A DNA stretch of 22,932 nucleotides from Avelusimicrobium sp963660385 (GTDB lineage: Bacteria; Elusimicrobiota; Elusimicrobia; Elusimicrobiales; Elusimicrobiaceae): positions 1 through 22,932 of the forward strand of contig CAVKWQ010000026.1 in the NCBI GenBank assembly GCA_963660385.1. The letters are read 5' to 3'. Shown one piece after another: positions 1-9,568 of the stretch (the stretch's first letter is position 1; every line of letters begins with the position of its first letter). The notes beneath the pieces are model-generated. The model saw only the letters and a program-made list of their open reading frames with translations, was not told the origin of the DNA and made no database searches. Both the position numbers and the translations under genes were made by a program.

Positions 1-17
1 TTCTGTTGTTTTTAACA

Positions 18-55
18 ACCCATAAGGTAGATTCTGAAACAAGTTCAGAATGACC
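18..55 (+). repeat. Palindromic repeat family B, copy 1
   Basis: This 38-base element has a perfect copy in reverse orientation at 9691-9728. Its core is an inverted repeat, ATTCTGAA at 31-38 and TTCAGAAT at 44-51, with a 5-base loop. AGGT at 25-28 can also pair with ACCT at 53-56. A second small hairpin, GTTGTT/AACAAC at 5-19, lies just beside it. The element sits downstream of the pbpC stop codon. It could act as an RNA hairpin or terminator at the end of the A2M-pbpC transcript, but no good T-tract follows it on the minus strand. The rest of 1-122 shows nothing else I can name. Confidence 0.8.
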
Positions 56-122
56 TACTTATTTGATAACGACATAAATATGATGTGGTTTTCGTTCTTT
101 TTTGTGAAAAAAAATGGTCAAG

Positions 123-2231
123 TTACGGCAGAACTTCAAAGGTAAGGGTGTCCGCTTCGCCGCGGCACGAAACGGATAAGGTATGCTTGCCCACTTGCAA
201 CGGCCACCACTCCTGGCAGGACAAACCCGGGCGGGCGGTACCGTCCAAAACCCAAGTGCAGTTGTCCGTGGAACACTCCGCCGCCCATTTTATGGCTTGG
301 GAAGCAAACGGCACGGACGGGTCTATCTTAAAAACATCCTTGTCCGTGGGCGAAACAATTTTTAAGTGCGTGGAAACCGCCTTATGATGTCCTGAGCAAA
401 TCCCGGGCAAGTGAGCCTTGTCAAAGGCGCTTTCCTGCGTGTGCGGGCAGTTTTCCCCAGCCAACAGGCCGCTATCCAAACAAGTCTGCGCACGCACAAT
501 TTCCTCGGGCACAGCAAACGACCCGGAGGGATATTTTTCTTGCAAATAAACGGCTAAATCGTGCAAAATCGGCCCCGCCCCCGTAATGCCGGACACCTTT
601 TGCATAGAGGTTGCATCAAAATTTCCCACCCATACGCCCACCGTCCACCGCGAGGTATAGCCAATGGCAAAGTTATCTTTATAATCTTTGGACGTACCCG
701 TCTTTGCCGCAAATGGGAAAGGCAAGGAAAGCGGCGAATTAAGCCCAAATGCAGGCGCGCGGGCGTTGTTATCCGCCAAAATATCCGTAACCAAATAGGA
801 AGCCTGCGGGGTAAGCAAACGTGCTTCTCGGCCCGGGGCGCGGATAATGGGGTTTGTGGCAAACAAAACAGGCTTATAAACTCCCCCGCGGGCAAGCGCG
901 GCATACGCGTTTGTCAAATCCAACAGGCGCACCTCGCCATTGCCTAGCGCAAGTCCCAAACCGTAAAAATCAGCAGGCTTGGTTAAAGAGCCAAACCCCG
1001 CCCGGCGCAAAAGCGCCAACAAATTGGATAGGCCGGAAAGTTCCGCCGCCTTTACCGCCGGAATATTGTACGAGCACGCTAGCGCGCGGCGGGCAGATAC
1101 CCAACCGTGGTAGTTTTCGTCATAGTTCCGGGGCCGGAATCCTCCCTCAAAAAAAGTGTCCTCGTCCAAAATCAAACTGGCCGGAGTTAAACTCCCCCGC
1201 TCAAAGGCCAGCCCATATACAAAGGGTTTTAAGGCCGAGCCCGGCTGGCGCAAGGCGCGCGCGCCGTCCACCTGTCCGCTGTTTTGGGAGTTGTAAAAAT
1301 CAGCCGAACCCACATAGGCAAGCACCGCCCCGGTGGCGTTTTCCAGCACCACCGCCGCCCCGTTGGTTACATTTTGCTCCGACAAGTGCGAAATATAATT
1401 TTTTACCACGCCCTCGGCATATAATTGCAAATCTTTATCTAAGGTAGAGGAAACTTCCTGCGAATCGGGCGGCAAAAGGGGCTCCAACAGCCGCGTAAAG
1501 TGCGGCGCGTCAAACGGGCGGGCGGTGGAACGCAGTTCCAACTGCTCGCTCACGGCCAGCGTGTACATTTCTTTATCAATAAATCCGTTATCCAGCATTT
1601 TTTTCAGCACCCAATCACGCCGTTTGAGCGCGCGGGAGAAATGTTTAAGCGGATTATAATAAGTGGGCGATTTGGCAAGCCCCGCCAAAAATGCGGCCTG
1701 CGACAAGGACAAATCCGCCGCCTGCGTATTAAAATAGAAACGGCTGGCGGCTTCCACCCCTTGCGTTAAATTCCCCAGTTCCAAGAGGTTAAAATATTCC
1801 TCTAAAATTTCCTCTTTGGTCATCTGGCGCTCTATTTTTAGCGCACTAAACGCCTCGCGCGTTTTGCCCCAAAAGGTTTTGGGACGGGGCTCCACCGCGC
1901 GGGCCAGTTGCTGGGTAATGGTGGACGCACCGGATACGACTTCGCCCGCTGTGGTATTTTGCCACGCGGCACGCAAAATAGCCGCCACATCCACCCCGGA
2001 GTGCGTAAAAAAGCGTTTGTCCTCGGCGGCCACGGCGGCGGCTATCATCCAAGGCGAAACCTCGTTTAACGAAACGGGCAAATAATAGGTGTTATTTTTA
2101 GACAAAAAACCGCGTATGGGTGCGCCATAGCGGTCGTAAATTTGTTTGGACGGCAACAAAAATGCTTCTTCCCCGCCCACCAGGCAGGGAAGAAGCAAGA
2201 AACTTAAAAGTACCGCCAAACGCTTTTTCAT
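123..2231 (-). CDS. pbpC: Penicillin-binding protein 1C (bifunctional peptidoglycan glycosyltransferase/transpeptidase)
   Basis: This 702-residue class A penicillin-binding protein should polymerise glycan strands and cross-link peptides at the outer face of the inner membrane. A hydrophobic N-terminal anchor (residues 4-20) precedes a GT51 domain with catalytic Glu70 in AAEDKRFF and the GASTITQQLAR motif at 101-111. The transpeptidase has SxxK (Ser332, Lys335), SxN (Ser387, Asn389) and KTGT (510-513), so all catalytic residues are present. The last 110 or so residues form a Cys-containing BiPBP_C-like tail typical of PBP1C. The ATG shares its A with the TAA of the upstream alpha-2-macroglobulin gene (TAATG), and I see no Shine-Dalgarno sequence. 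Translation probably relies on reinitiation. The pbpC/A2M pairing is the classic arrangement, as in E. coli pbpC-yfhM. Confidence 0.95.
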   Translation of the reverse strand: MKKRLAVLLSFLLLPCLVGGEEAFLLPSKQIYDRYGAPIRGFLSKNNTYYLPVSLNEVSPWMIAAAVAAEDKRFFTHSGVDVAAILRAAWQNTTAGEVVSGASTITQQLARAVEPRPKTFWGKTREAFSALKIERQMTKEEILEEYFNLLELGNLTQGVEAASRFYFNTQAADLSLSQAAFLAGLAKSPTYYNPLKHFSRALKRRDWVLKKMLDNGFIDKEMYTLAVSEQLELRSTARPFDAPHFTRLLEPLLPPDSQEVSSTLDKDLQLYAEGVVKNYISHLSEQNVTNGAAVVLENATGAVLAYVGSADFYNSQNSGQVDGARALRQPGSALKPFVYGLAFERGSLTPASLILDEDTFFEGGFRPRNYDENYHGWVSARRALACSYNIPAVKAAELSGLSNLLALLRRAGFGSLTKPADFYGLGLALGNGEVRLLDLTNAYAALARGGVYKPVLFATNPIIRAPGREARLLTPQASYLVTDILADNNARAPAFGLNSPLSLPFPFAAKTGTSKDYKDNFAIGYTSRWTVGVWVGNFDATSMQKVSGITGAGPILHDLAVYLQEKYPSGSFAVPEEIVRAQTCLDSGLLAGENCPHTQESAFDKAHLPGICSGHHKAVSTHLKIVSPTDKDVFKIDPSVPFASQAIKWAAECSTDNCTWVLDGTARPGLSCQEWWPLQVGKHTLSVSCRGEADTLTFEVLP

Positions 2232-5200
2232 TATTTAATAATAAGCGTTTCGGTGGCGTTGCGGCCAAAGACGGCCGGCTCATACATTTGGCTGGCCCAC
2301 AAGCACGGATAGGCAAACGTGCCCGGCACCGAGGCCGACACCAAGTAAGAATAGGTGTGCGTGCCGGCGGGCAGATAATCGGCAAACGCGGCCAAGCGGT
2401 CGTCGTATTTTTCGCTCCGCTCAAAACCGTTATAATAGTCGCCGTTGTCCCCGGCTAATACGGCACCCTGTGCGGCGGATTCGGTCGCCAGCGAGGTGTT
2501 TACAATTTCAAACCCGGCCGGGATAAAATCTTCCACCACCACAAAGTTACGCGCCGTAGCGTTTTGAACCGTTAAGGTAATTTTGTAGCGTTCACCCGCC
2601 ACAATTTCACTCACGGGTTTGCCGTCCAAGGTAGAAATGGTACGGGAAACCGTAAAGCCGCCGTCAACAGGTTTATCATAGCGGCGCGGCTCATACACTT
2701 GGCCCAAGGTATAATAGAGCGTCCCGGCCCCTTCTTTGGCAAATTTCAAGCGGGCTTCGCCCTTATTACCATATACCTCATCAAACGGCACAGAAGCGGT
2801 TTTGCTGTCCACACTGCGGCCCTTAAAGGTATTTTGGAGCAAGGTCTTCCCGGCCAGTTTTACGGACGCTTCAAAGTCCGGCGTTACGCTTTCCTGCGCT
2901 TGGTAATAGGTGTTTAACGCCTTAAATACGGTGGCGTTTACGTTCGTATTGTTCCAATGGCCTTCGGCATTTAATTGCGTAAGCAGCCAATGCGCCGTTT
3001 GGAACGCTTGCTCAAACGGATATTGCGCGTATAACAGCGCATCCAGCGCAAGAGCCGTGCCCTTGGTGTTATCCATATGCAGCCAAGGCATTTCCTGCGG
3101 CACATCAAAATAGGCCGATTCGGGCGTAAAGACGATACGGTTCAACAAGCGTTGGCCCAAGGCATTTTTAATGGCTTGGGAACGGCCCGAAGCCTGCGCG
3201 GCCTTTAACAAATACGCCTGCGCCGGGAGAGGCAGAGAGTCCGCCTTGGCATAGAGCGTATTAAAAGCGCTTTGCACATTTCTGCCGTACAAGGCCAATA
3301 CATACGCGGCATAAGCGCGGGCGGTGTCGGTTTCCAAGGAAGAATAGCGGTAGGCGCGGGTAGTCTTGGCGTAAAAAGCCGTTTCCAACCAAGCAACTGC
3401 TTTATTTAAAGCCTTGGTTTGCACCCGATAGCCCGCCTTTTTGGCCAAATAGTTTACTTCCAATGCGTAAGCCGTTACATACGGGTCAGGCAAAGAAGTA
3501 TTTTTCCAGTAGCCAAAGCCGCCGGAAGCATATTGGTATTCGGGCACTAAGTCCAAAATTTCCTGCACCTGCTTTTTATATTGCGCGGTATCACCCAGTT
3601 TAAAATCTTCCACCAACCGGGCCCCCGCAATAACGGGCAACGCCTTGGACATTTTTTGCTCCAAGCAATCGTACGGATAAGTGAGCAAATAGACCATAGA
3701 ACCCTTTAAGTTTAAAAGAGCCGTGGAAGCAAGCGAAAGGGTAATTTCGTTATTTGCCGCTTCGTTTAAGTTGCCCGGCTTGTCTAACAATTCTTCCTGT
3801 TCGCCCTGTGTAGCCGCATAGACGGAAAGCGTCTGCTTCTTTTCCACCGGGGAAACCGCAAATTTAGAAAGCACGCCGTCCTGCGCCTTGCGTCCCTTTA
3901 CGCTAAACGCTACGCGCGCTTCGCCGTTTTCCACGGCTTCACACGCCCAGGCTACTTCCTGCGCTTTGCCCAAGGGAACCGTTACGGTTTTGGTGTCCGG
4001 CCCGGATAAGGTTACGGCACCTTCGGCGCGGGCGGTTACGGTCAGTTCGCCTTTTTTATCCTCGTAGTTATACACCACAGCCCCACAGGAGAATTTATCC
4101 CCCTTGCGCGCAAAACGCGGCAGGTTGGGGGTTACCATAACGGGTTTAGACACTTGAATAGACGTTTCGTCCGAGCCGAACTCGTCCGCCGTCAGGGCTA
4201 CCGCCATTATGCGGAATTTAGTCAGATTGTCAGGCAGTTTAAATTTCACTTCCGCGCGGCCCTTTTTGTCGGTAGTTACCACCGCATTAAAATACGGCGT
4301 AAACGCAAAGTTCGTGCGCAAATCTACCCCGCCCAATTTGCTGGCGGCATAGTTTGCCCCACCGCCCCCGCGGTTTTCGCCTTTTTCGCCAAAGTTACGC
4401 TGGCCCACCACATACACGCGGTTATCCATCGTAAATACAGACACCGGGCGGGAGCCGTAATATTGGCTGAATAAATCCGGCGTTTGGTAATTTGTCAGCG
4501 CCAAAACGCCCTCATCCACCACCATAACGGCTACTTCCGCCGGGGTATTCTTCAAATGCGGTTTGGCCGTCAGTTTGAGCGTTACCTCTTCGCCAGGCTG
4601 GTAGTGGGTTTTGTTGGGTTTGATAACGGGCGTAATTTTTTTGGAATCGGGCTGGACCGTCAAATTGACATATCCCACCTTGCCTTGCGGTTTACCCAAA
4701 TCAAGCCCCTTATCGTTCACAGGGTCTGCACTCCGTCCGCGCACCAAGGTTACGCCAACATATACGTTAGGCAGGTAATTGGGCTTTACCGGTACTTCCA
4801 CATAGTCCGCCCCGCCTTTAACAGGCGTAATCCACGCATCCAAAATGCCCTCGCGTTCCACCGTTACCAACGCCAAGGCGTTTTCGTACGGGGATTCCAC
4901 GGCAATGCGGGCCGTTTTGCCCGGCTTATAGGAATTTTTGTCCTGCTTTAACACCAACAGGTCATCATCCGTCTGCTTCCAATAAGCCTGCCCCTTGCCA
5001 TACACCATTACATTAAATCCGCCTAATACGGTGCGGCCCGAGGAGTCCTTGCTCGTAAGCGTTACAAAATAGTTTCCGGCTTCCGTCGGTTTAAAGGACA
5101 AGCGTCCACCGTCCGTGCCGACTTGCACCGTTTGGCTGGGCAAATTGGTTACCTTCTTTTCGCTTACCCACTCCAAGCGGCCCGCCAATCCGGCCTTGCG

Positions 5201-7894
5201 CACGCTGAACCATTGTTCCTTGCGGATATCCGCCGTAACCGTGGCCGATGTCCGCACGCCCTTGGGCGTTACCGCTAACAAATCCGCCTGAACCATATCG
5301 CCTAGTTCCACGCGGTCTGTTACCAATTTGGCACCCAAGTAAAAGGACGCGGGGTGAACAAGCACATCGGCGCGGGCAAACAAATCCTGCCGCGCGGGCG
5401 ACTGCACGCCCAGTTCGGCATATACCGTTACCGGGAAGTTCACTTGTGGCAAGCGGGCAGAAAAGGATAAGGCTCCTTTATCGTCCAAATTACCCGTAGA
5501 ATCCAACAGCAGTTTGCCGTCCTCTTTGTATTCGTCCTCGCGCAGGAAATACGGCGTAAAGGTGTAGCCTTCAAAACCCTTAGGCTCAAACCAAGCGCGC
5601 ATCCGGCGCAAATTCCAGTTGGCCTTGGCACCCGCCAACGGGGAGCCAAAGTTGTACTGGGCGGAGGCTAAAAATTGGGCCGTATCGCCGGAGAAGTAAT
5701 CTTCCTGTTCCGGGCGGAGGTTTACCTTAAAATCCGCCTGTTTGACGGCCTCCACCTGGAAACTATAATAGGCGCTGGGAACATCTTGTTGCCCTTTTAT
5801 TTGCGGGGTAAAGGAAATATCCCAAGAGCCTGTATAGGCCGTTTTGGGAATATCAAATTTCAGGTCAAAGGTACCCATTTGCGAGGAAAGGGTAACATCT
5901 TTATTTAACACCTCTTCGCCGCGTGCGTCGTTAATACGAACCTTTCCGCGCACCGCCTGCGAAAGCCCCCACGCACTGCCCTTTAATTGGCGGACAACAC
6001 CTTTTAAATATAAGGTTTCGCCGGGGCGGTAAATGCCGCGGTCCGTAAACAGTACGGAGCGCACCGCTTCGGGCTGGGGATTGTAATCATAATTTAAATT
6101 AAAGCGCCACGGTTCAAGGCCGTCGTTCCACGCACTGCTGACGACCGCATCGCCGCCCGCGCTGGACACAAACGCATACACCACGGGTTGCCCCCACTCG
6201 GCGACAACATCCAAATTCTTCCAACCGGGTGCGCGGGCCAAGCCGTCCTGGTCGGTACTGCCTGTCCACAAGATTTTGTTGTCTTTACTGCGCAGTTCTA
6301 CCGCCAAATTGGGCATCGGCTCGCCCGTTTGGAGCGAGGTAGCCCAAAGCAAAATATTTTCGGGCGAAGTTTTTAACGTTACCCCTACATCGGTAATGTT
6401 ATCGGTGGACGATACCCAGCAGCCGTCCTTGCGGTTTTTATCTTGGAGTTTTACTTGGCTGAAAACAATACTGTCCTTAGCCGTGGGATTAAACTTATTT
6501 AAATCAATAAAGGTTTTAACCGTGCGGTCCTTTACGTCTTTAAAGGTATAAGTGCCGTCAAAAGTGGCGGACGTAAGCGGTTTTTTGGCACAGTATCCTG
6601 CGGAAGCCGTATCAAACGGAATAAAATTTTCTTTATTAAAGCGCGCCCCGCGCACAGGCAGAGAGGGCGTATTCATTAAATCAATGGGCAAGCGCGGGCT
6701 TAAATAACTTTCCAGCACGCCTAGGCCACCTGAAAAGTCCGCCGTCGGGCAATAGCCGGAGTTGGTTATGGTAAAAATTTTATCTTCCCCCAAGGTATTG
6801 CCGTAGATATCGCGCAGGTTTTTACTTAAAGTTACAGTAACAGTTTTGCCGGGCTGTAAATTAAGGAAGGCAAAGGGCGTGCGGAAATACGCCGCGCCCG
6901 TTTTGCTGTCAACCACGTCATAGCCCAGCGCGTCGCCTTCCTGCTCGGAAAGTTTGCGCACGGAAGAGGCAGGTTCCACGGTGGCCGCGGCGGCCAATTC
7001 CTTCAAGCGGACCGGGGTGGAAAAATCCACCGTCGGCGTATAGGGCAAGCAACCGTCATTAATTTGGTTCAAAACTGTTAAATTAGGGTAGGTATAGAAA
7101 GAGGTATTATAATCCTTTTCCATCCCTTGCGTACCCGTAGGAGCGGGCACGCCCGCCTTTAACGTAAGGGTATAGCGGGTGCCCTTTTCCAAGGCGGACA
7201 ACGGGCTGATAACGGCAATATTTTGTTTGTTATAGTAAGAAAAATCTTTTTCGTATTCCAGTTGGCTAATCGGGCGGACAATCAGCGGGACGGTTTTGGT
7301 AACATCCGGGCGTTTGGCGGAGGATAAACCCAAACGCTGGCTGAAAGTAGCCTCGGCCGGAGCCGTATAGGAAAGTTGAACGTATTTAGAAAGTTCTTCC
7401 ATTTTTACCGGGCGGGTAAATACTACATATAAGGTGGGATTTAGGCTAATCCAATGTTCGTCCTTGCGGGGCTGAACAAAATTCACCTCGGGCACCGGGG
7501 TAGTAAAGCGGAACGTATAATTTTGCGCCAAGGCTTTGCCGCTGACAGCGGATTTAAAACCCGCGGGAACGGTTACAGTAAAGGCGGTGGCTTCGGGCCA
7601 GTTTTCGGTTGGTTCAAAAATCACCGTTTGCGTGCCGCTATACCGGCAGGAGCCCTTGATTTTAGGCGAAATGGAAATCGGGCAGTTGGACGAGGAAAAC
7701 TCCGTCTTTTCCCCCAGCGCGGCTACGGGCTGGTTAAACGAAACGGAAACAGGATAACGCCCCCCCGCATAAAGTTTCCCCTTAGGGGAAGCCGACAAAA
7801 CTTTTAGGGCCGGAGCCGCCGCCCAAGAAGCCAGCGTAGTCCCCGCCACCAACGCCGCCGCCAAAACGGCGCGCAAGATAAAACGGTTTTTCAT
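2231..7894 (-). CDS. Bacterial alpha-2-macroglobulin, thioester type
   Basis: This 1887-residue secreted protein of the YfhM/ECAM kind is thought to trap attacking proteases in the periplasm. A Sec signal peptide (about 1-26, ending in an Ala-rich stretch) has no lipobox Cys, unlike E. coli ECAM, so it is probably soluble or otherwise held. Beta-sandwich (MG/Ig-like) domains fill the N-terminal half. The A2M_N hallmark FTDRGIYRPGE is at 616-626. The central A2M domain, around 1195-1290, contains LPDNLTKFRIMAVA. The intact thioester motif CLEQ is at 1410-1413 in a helical thioester domain, followed by a C-terminal macroglobulin domain. It is longer than the roughly 1650 residues of E. coli ECAM. 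The start is supported by AGGAGG 6 bases upstream. It is first in an operon with pbpC, which suggests combined repair and protease inhibition after envelope breach. Confidence 0.93.
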   Translation of the reverse strand: MKNRFILRAVLAAALVAGTTLASWAAAPALKVLSASPKGKLYAGGRYPVSVSFNQPVAALGEKTEFSSSNCPISISPKIKGSCRYSGTQTVIFEPTENWPEATAFTVTVPAGFKSAVSGKALAQNYTFRFTTPVPEVNFVQPRKDEHWISLNPTLYVVFTRPVKMEELSKYVQLSYTAPAEATFSQRLGLSSAKRPDVTKTVPLIVRPISQLEYEKDFSYYNKQNIAVISPLSALEKGTRYTLTLKAGVPAPTGTQGMEKDYNTSFYTYPNLTVLNQINDGCLPYTPTVDFSTPVRLKELAAAATVEPASSVRKLSEQEGDALGYDVVDSKTGAAYFRTPFAFLNLQPGKTVTVTLSKNLRDIYGNTLGEDKIFTITNSGYCPTADFSGGLGVLESYLSPRLPIDLMNTPSLPVRGARFNKENFIPFDTASAGYCAKKPLTSATFDGTYTFKDVKDRTVKTFIDLNKFNPTAKDSIVFSQVKLQDKNRKDGCWVSSTDNITDVGVTLKTSPENILLWATSLQTGEPMPNLAVELRSKDNKILWTGSTDQDGLARAPGWKNLDVVAEWGQPVVYAFVSSAGGDAVVSSAWNDGLEPWRFNLNYDYNPQPEAVRSVLFTDRGIYRPGETLYLKGVVRQLKGSAWGLSQAVRGKVRINDARGEEVLNKDVTLSSQMGTFDLKFDIPKTAYTGSWDISFTPQIKGQQDVPSAYYSFQVEAVKQADFKVNLRPEQEDYFSGDTAQFLASAQYNFGSPLAGAKANWNLRRMRAWFEPKGFEGYTFTPYFLREDEYKEDGKLLLDSTGNLDDKGALSFSARLPQVNFPVTVYAELGVQSPARQDLFARADVLVHPASFYLGAKLVTDRVELGDMVQADLLAVTPKGVRTSATVTADIRKEQWFSVRKAGLAGRLEWVSEKKVTNLPSQTVQVGTDGGRLSFKPTEAGNYFVTLTSKDSSGRTVLGGFNVMVYGKGQAYWKQTDDDLLVLKQDKNSYKPGKTARIAVESPYENALALVTVEREGILDAWITPVKGGADYVEVPVKPNYLPNVYVGVTLVRGRSADPVNDKGLDLGKPQGKVGYVNLTVQPDSKKITPVIKPNKTHYQPGEEVTLKLTAKPHLKNTPAEVAVMVVDEGVLALTNYQTPDLFSQYYGSRPVSVFTMDNRVYVVGQRNFGEKGENRGGGGANYAASKLGGVDLRTNFAFTPYFNAVVTTDKKGRAEVKFKLPDNLTKFRIMAVALTADEFGSDETSIQVSKPVMVTPNLPRFARKGDKFSCGAVVYNYEDKKGELTVTARAEGAVTLSGPDTKTVTVPLGKAQEVAWACEAVENGEARVAFSVKGRKAQDGVLSKFAVSPVEKKQTLSVYAATQGEQEELLDKPGNLNEAANNEITLSLASTALLNLKGSMVYLLTYPYDCLEQKMSKALPVIAGARLVEDFKLGDTAQYKKQVQEILDLVPEYQYASGGFGYWKNTSLPDPYVTAYALEVNYLAKKAGYRVQTKALNKAVAWLETAFYAKTTRAYRYSSLETDTARAYAAYVLALYGRNVQSAFNTLYAKADSLPLPAQAYLLKAAQASGRSQAIKNALGQRLLNRIVFTPESAYFDVPQEMPWLHMDNTKGTALALDALLYAQYPFEQAFQTAHWLLTQLNAEGHWNNTNVNATVFKALNTYYQAQESVTPDFEASVKLAGKTLLQNTFKGRSVDSKTASVPFDEVYGNKGEARLKFAKEGAGTLYYTLGQVYEPRRYDKPVDGGFTVSRTISTLDGKPVSEIVAGERYKITLTVQNATARNFVVVEDFIPAGFEIVNTSLATESAAQGAVLAGDNGDYYNGFERSEKYDDRLAAFADYLPAGTHTYSYLVSASVPGTFAYPCLWASQMYEPAVFGRNATETLIIK

Positions 7895-7900
7895 AAAAAT

Positions 7901-7924
7901 CCTCCTTACTATCCTTGTATTGTA
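7901..7924 (-). promoter_or_regulatory. Ribosome binding site and -10-like box of the A2M-pbpC operon
   Basis: On the minus strand AGGAGG (7906-7901) sits 6 bases before the A2M ATG, the strongest Shine-Dalgarno match in the window. A TACAAT hexamer (7924-7919) lies further upstream and would give a short leader of under 20 bases. I see no convincing -35 box. Confidence 0.5.
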
Positions 7925-7971
7925 CCATTAATCACCCGAATACGCCACTATCCAAGCATTTTAAGATTTGG

Positions 7972-8030
7972 TAAAATATATATAAGAAAAGCACCCAGAC
8001 AAATGGGGGCTTTTTTTACGCTTTAAGGAG
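7972..8030 (+). promoter_or_regulatory. Putative promoter and 5' leader of the MATE gene
   Basis: A -10-like TAAAAT at 7972-7977 lies in AT-rich DNA, with no clear -35. Transcription from it would start near 7984. AAGGAG at 8025-8030 is 9 bases before the ATG at 8040 and decides the start. Between the two lies a terminator-like hairpin, listed separately. Confidence 0.45.
7987..8017 (+). terminator. Terminator-like hairpin inside the MATE 5' leader (candidate attenuator)
   Basis: AGCACCC (7990-7996) pairs with GGGGGCT (8005-8011) with one mismatch and an 8-base loop. Three A-T pairs extend the stem, and the 3' arm runs into seven T residues (8011-8017). It lies between two divergent genes, so no upstream plus-strand or minus-strand gene needs terminating here. 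It is only about 8 bases before the Shine-Dalgarno sequence of the efflux gene. An attenuator role is inference. Confidence 0.5.
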
Positions 8031-8039
8031 TTTTAGTAA

Positions 8040-9431
8040 ATGGCAAAGGCAGTATCTATTCACGAAAAAAATCCCTTTAAAGGGCGCACCTTGGCCCAAT
8101 TATTGGTTAAATTTTCCGCCCCGGCGGTGGCCGGGATGTTTGTAAACGCGTTGTACAGTATTATTTCCCGCATTTATGTAGGGCAAGACGTGGGCGCGAA
8201 CGGGCTCGCAGGGATTACGATTTTATTCCCCCTCGGGCTTTTATATATAGGGTTCAGCGCGCTTATCGGCGTGGGCGCAAATTCGCTTTTTTCTATCCGC
8301 TTGGGTGAAAAGAAAGAGGAAGAAGCCCAGCGCATTTTGGGCAACGCTTTTATATTGCTTACCTTGGTAGCCGGGGTGCTAACGCTGGGCAGTTACCTGT
8401 TTTTGGACCCGGTGCTTACCTTTTTGGGCGCGGACAGCGAAGTATTGCCCTTTGCGCACGATTACGCGTGGGTGGTATTGCCCGGGTACTTTTTATTTGC
8501 TATCGGCGTAGGTATGAACAACTTTATCCGCTCCTCCGGCCACCCCAAAACCGCTATGGGTACGCAATTTATCGGTGCGTTTATCAACCTGGTATTGGGC
8601 CCGGTGTTTATTTTTATGCTCCATTGGGGCATTAAAGGGGCGGCAGCGGCCACGGTCTGCGGGCAGGTGGTTTCCTTTATTTGGATTTTACTGTTCTTTA
8701 CCGGACAACGCAGTTTCTACCGTTTGCGCTGGAAATTCTTCCGCCTGCGGGCAGACATTGTATGGAACTGTATGGCGATTGGATTCTCGCAATTTGCCTT
8801 TCAGTTAGCCTCGGGCCTGCTCAATGTTATTTTAAACCACGCGCTGTTAAAGTACGGCGGCAATGTGGCTATTTCCGCCGCGGGCATTGCGGTCAGCGTG
8901 AACACCATTATTTTAATGCCCTTAATCGGCATTTCCCAAGGCGCCCAGCCGCTCATCGGCTACAACCACGGCGCGCGCAAGTACGCCACGGCTATCCAAA
9001 CGCTCAAAATGGCTATCCGCTGGGGTATGGTGATTACGACTGCCGGATTTATTTTGACCGAAGTCTTTGCCCGCCCGATTGCGGCGGTGTTTAACGCGCA
9101 GGATTTGGCCTTGGTGGATATGGCGTCCAGAGCCATACGGTTGTTTAACTTGCTGTTGGCTATTGTGCCCCTGCAAATGATGACGACGAGTTTCTTCCAG
9201 GCCATTAACCAACCGTTAAAGGCGGCGTTTTTGAGTTTATCGCGCCAAGTGCTTTTTTTAATTCCCTTGGTGCTGGTTTTGCCGACGTTTTTGGGCCTTA
9301 CGGGCGTGTTTTTGGCTCCGGCGTGTGCCGATGCCATTTCCACCCTTATTTCCATAAAAATGCTCAAAGCGTTTTTTGATAAGCACGGGCAAAACTTCTT
9401 TTTCAGCAAAAAACACGCCCCGTCCTTCTAA
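8040..9431 (+). CDS. MATE family multidrug/cation antiporter (MepA/NorM type)
   Basis: This 463-residue inner-membrane protein has about twelve hydrophobic segments in two homologous halves. MATE pumps export cationic drugs or metabolites using a Na+ or H+ gradient; the substrate cannot be read from sequence. The N-terminal repeat begins near residue 17 and includes ALYSIISRIYVGQ. The second half contains the family-typical GISQGAQPLIGYNHGA, around residues 300-315. Length is normal for the family (about 450). The start follows AAGGAG at a 9-base distance. The gene stands alone, divergent from the A2M operon and convergent with nadB. A hairpin with a T-tract in its leader suggests expression may be controlled by premature termination. 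No clear terminator follows the stop codon; palindromic repeats begin about 80 bases downstream. Confidence 0.93.
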   Translation: MAKAVSIHEKNPFKGRTLAQLLVKFSAPAVAGMFVNALYSIISRIYVGQDVGANGLAGITILFPLGLLYIGFSALIGVGANSLFSIRLGEKKEEEAQRILGNAFILLTLVAGVLTLGSYLFLDPVLTFLGADSEVLPFAHDYAWVVLPGYFLFAIGVGMNNFIRSSGHPKTAMGTQFIGAFINLVLGPVFIFMLHWGIKGAAAATVCGQVVSFIWILLFFTGQRSFYRLRWKFFRLRADIVWNCMAIGFSQFAFQLASGLLNVILNHALLKYGGNVAISAAGIAVSVNTIILMPLIGISQGAQPLIGYNHGARKYATAIQTLKMAIRWGMVITTAGFILTEVFARPIAAVFNAQDLALVDMASRAIRLFNLLLAIVPLQMMTTSFFQAINQPLKAAFLSLSRQVLFLIPLVLVLPTFLGLTGVFLAPACADAISTLISIKMLKAFFDKHGQNFFFSKKHAPSF

Positions 9432-9514
9432 CCCTGCGGGCCGCCACTTTTCCGCGCCCTTTTGATTAATGGAGCGACTCTGTTCTTGCAATGTCGCAAC
9501 CTAACGAAAAGGCA

Positions 9515-9558
9515 ACGACAGATCCCCGACTAAAACACTCGGGGATGACGGCAAAAAA
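9515..9558 (+). repeat. Palindromic repeat family A, copy 1
   Basis: This 44-base sequence is identical to 9628-9671. It contains ATCCCCGA and TCGGGGAT arms (8 bp, perfect) around a 9-base loop, CTAAAACAC. ACAG precedes the stem, and GACGGC plus an A-run follow it. The element is REP-like or MITE-like; it carries no gene. Confidence 0.85.
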
Positions 9559-9568
9559 GCATTTTAGT

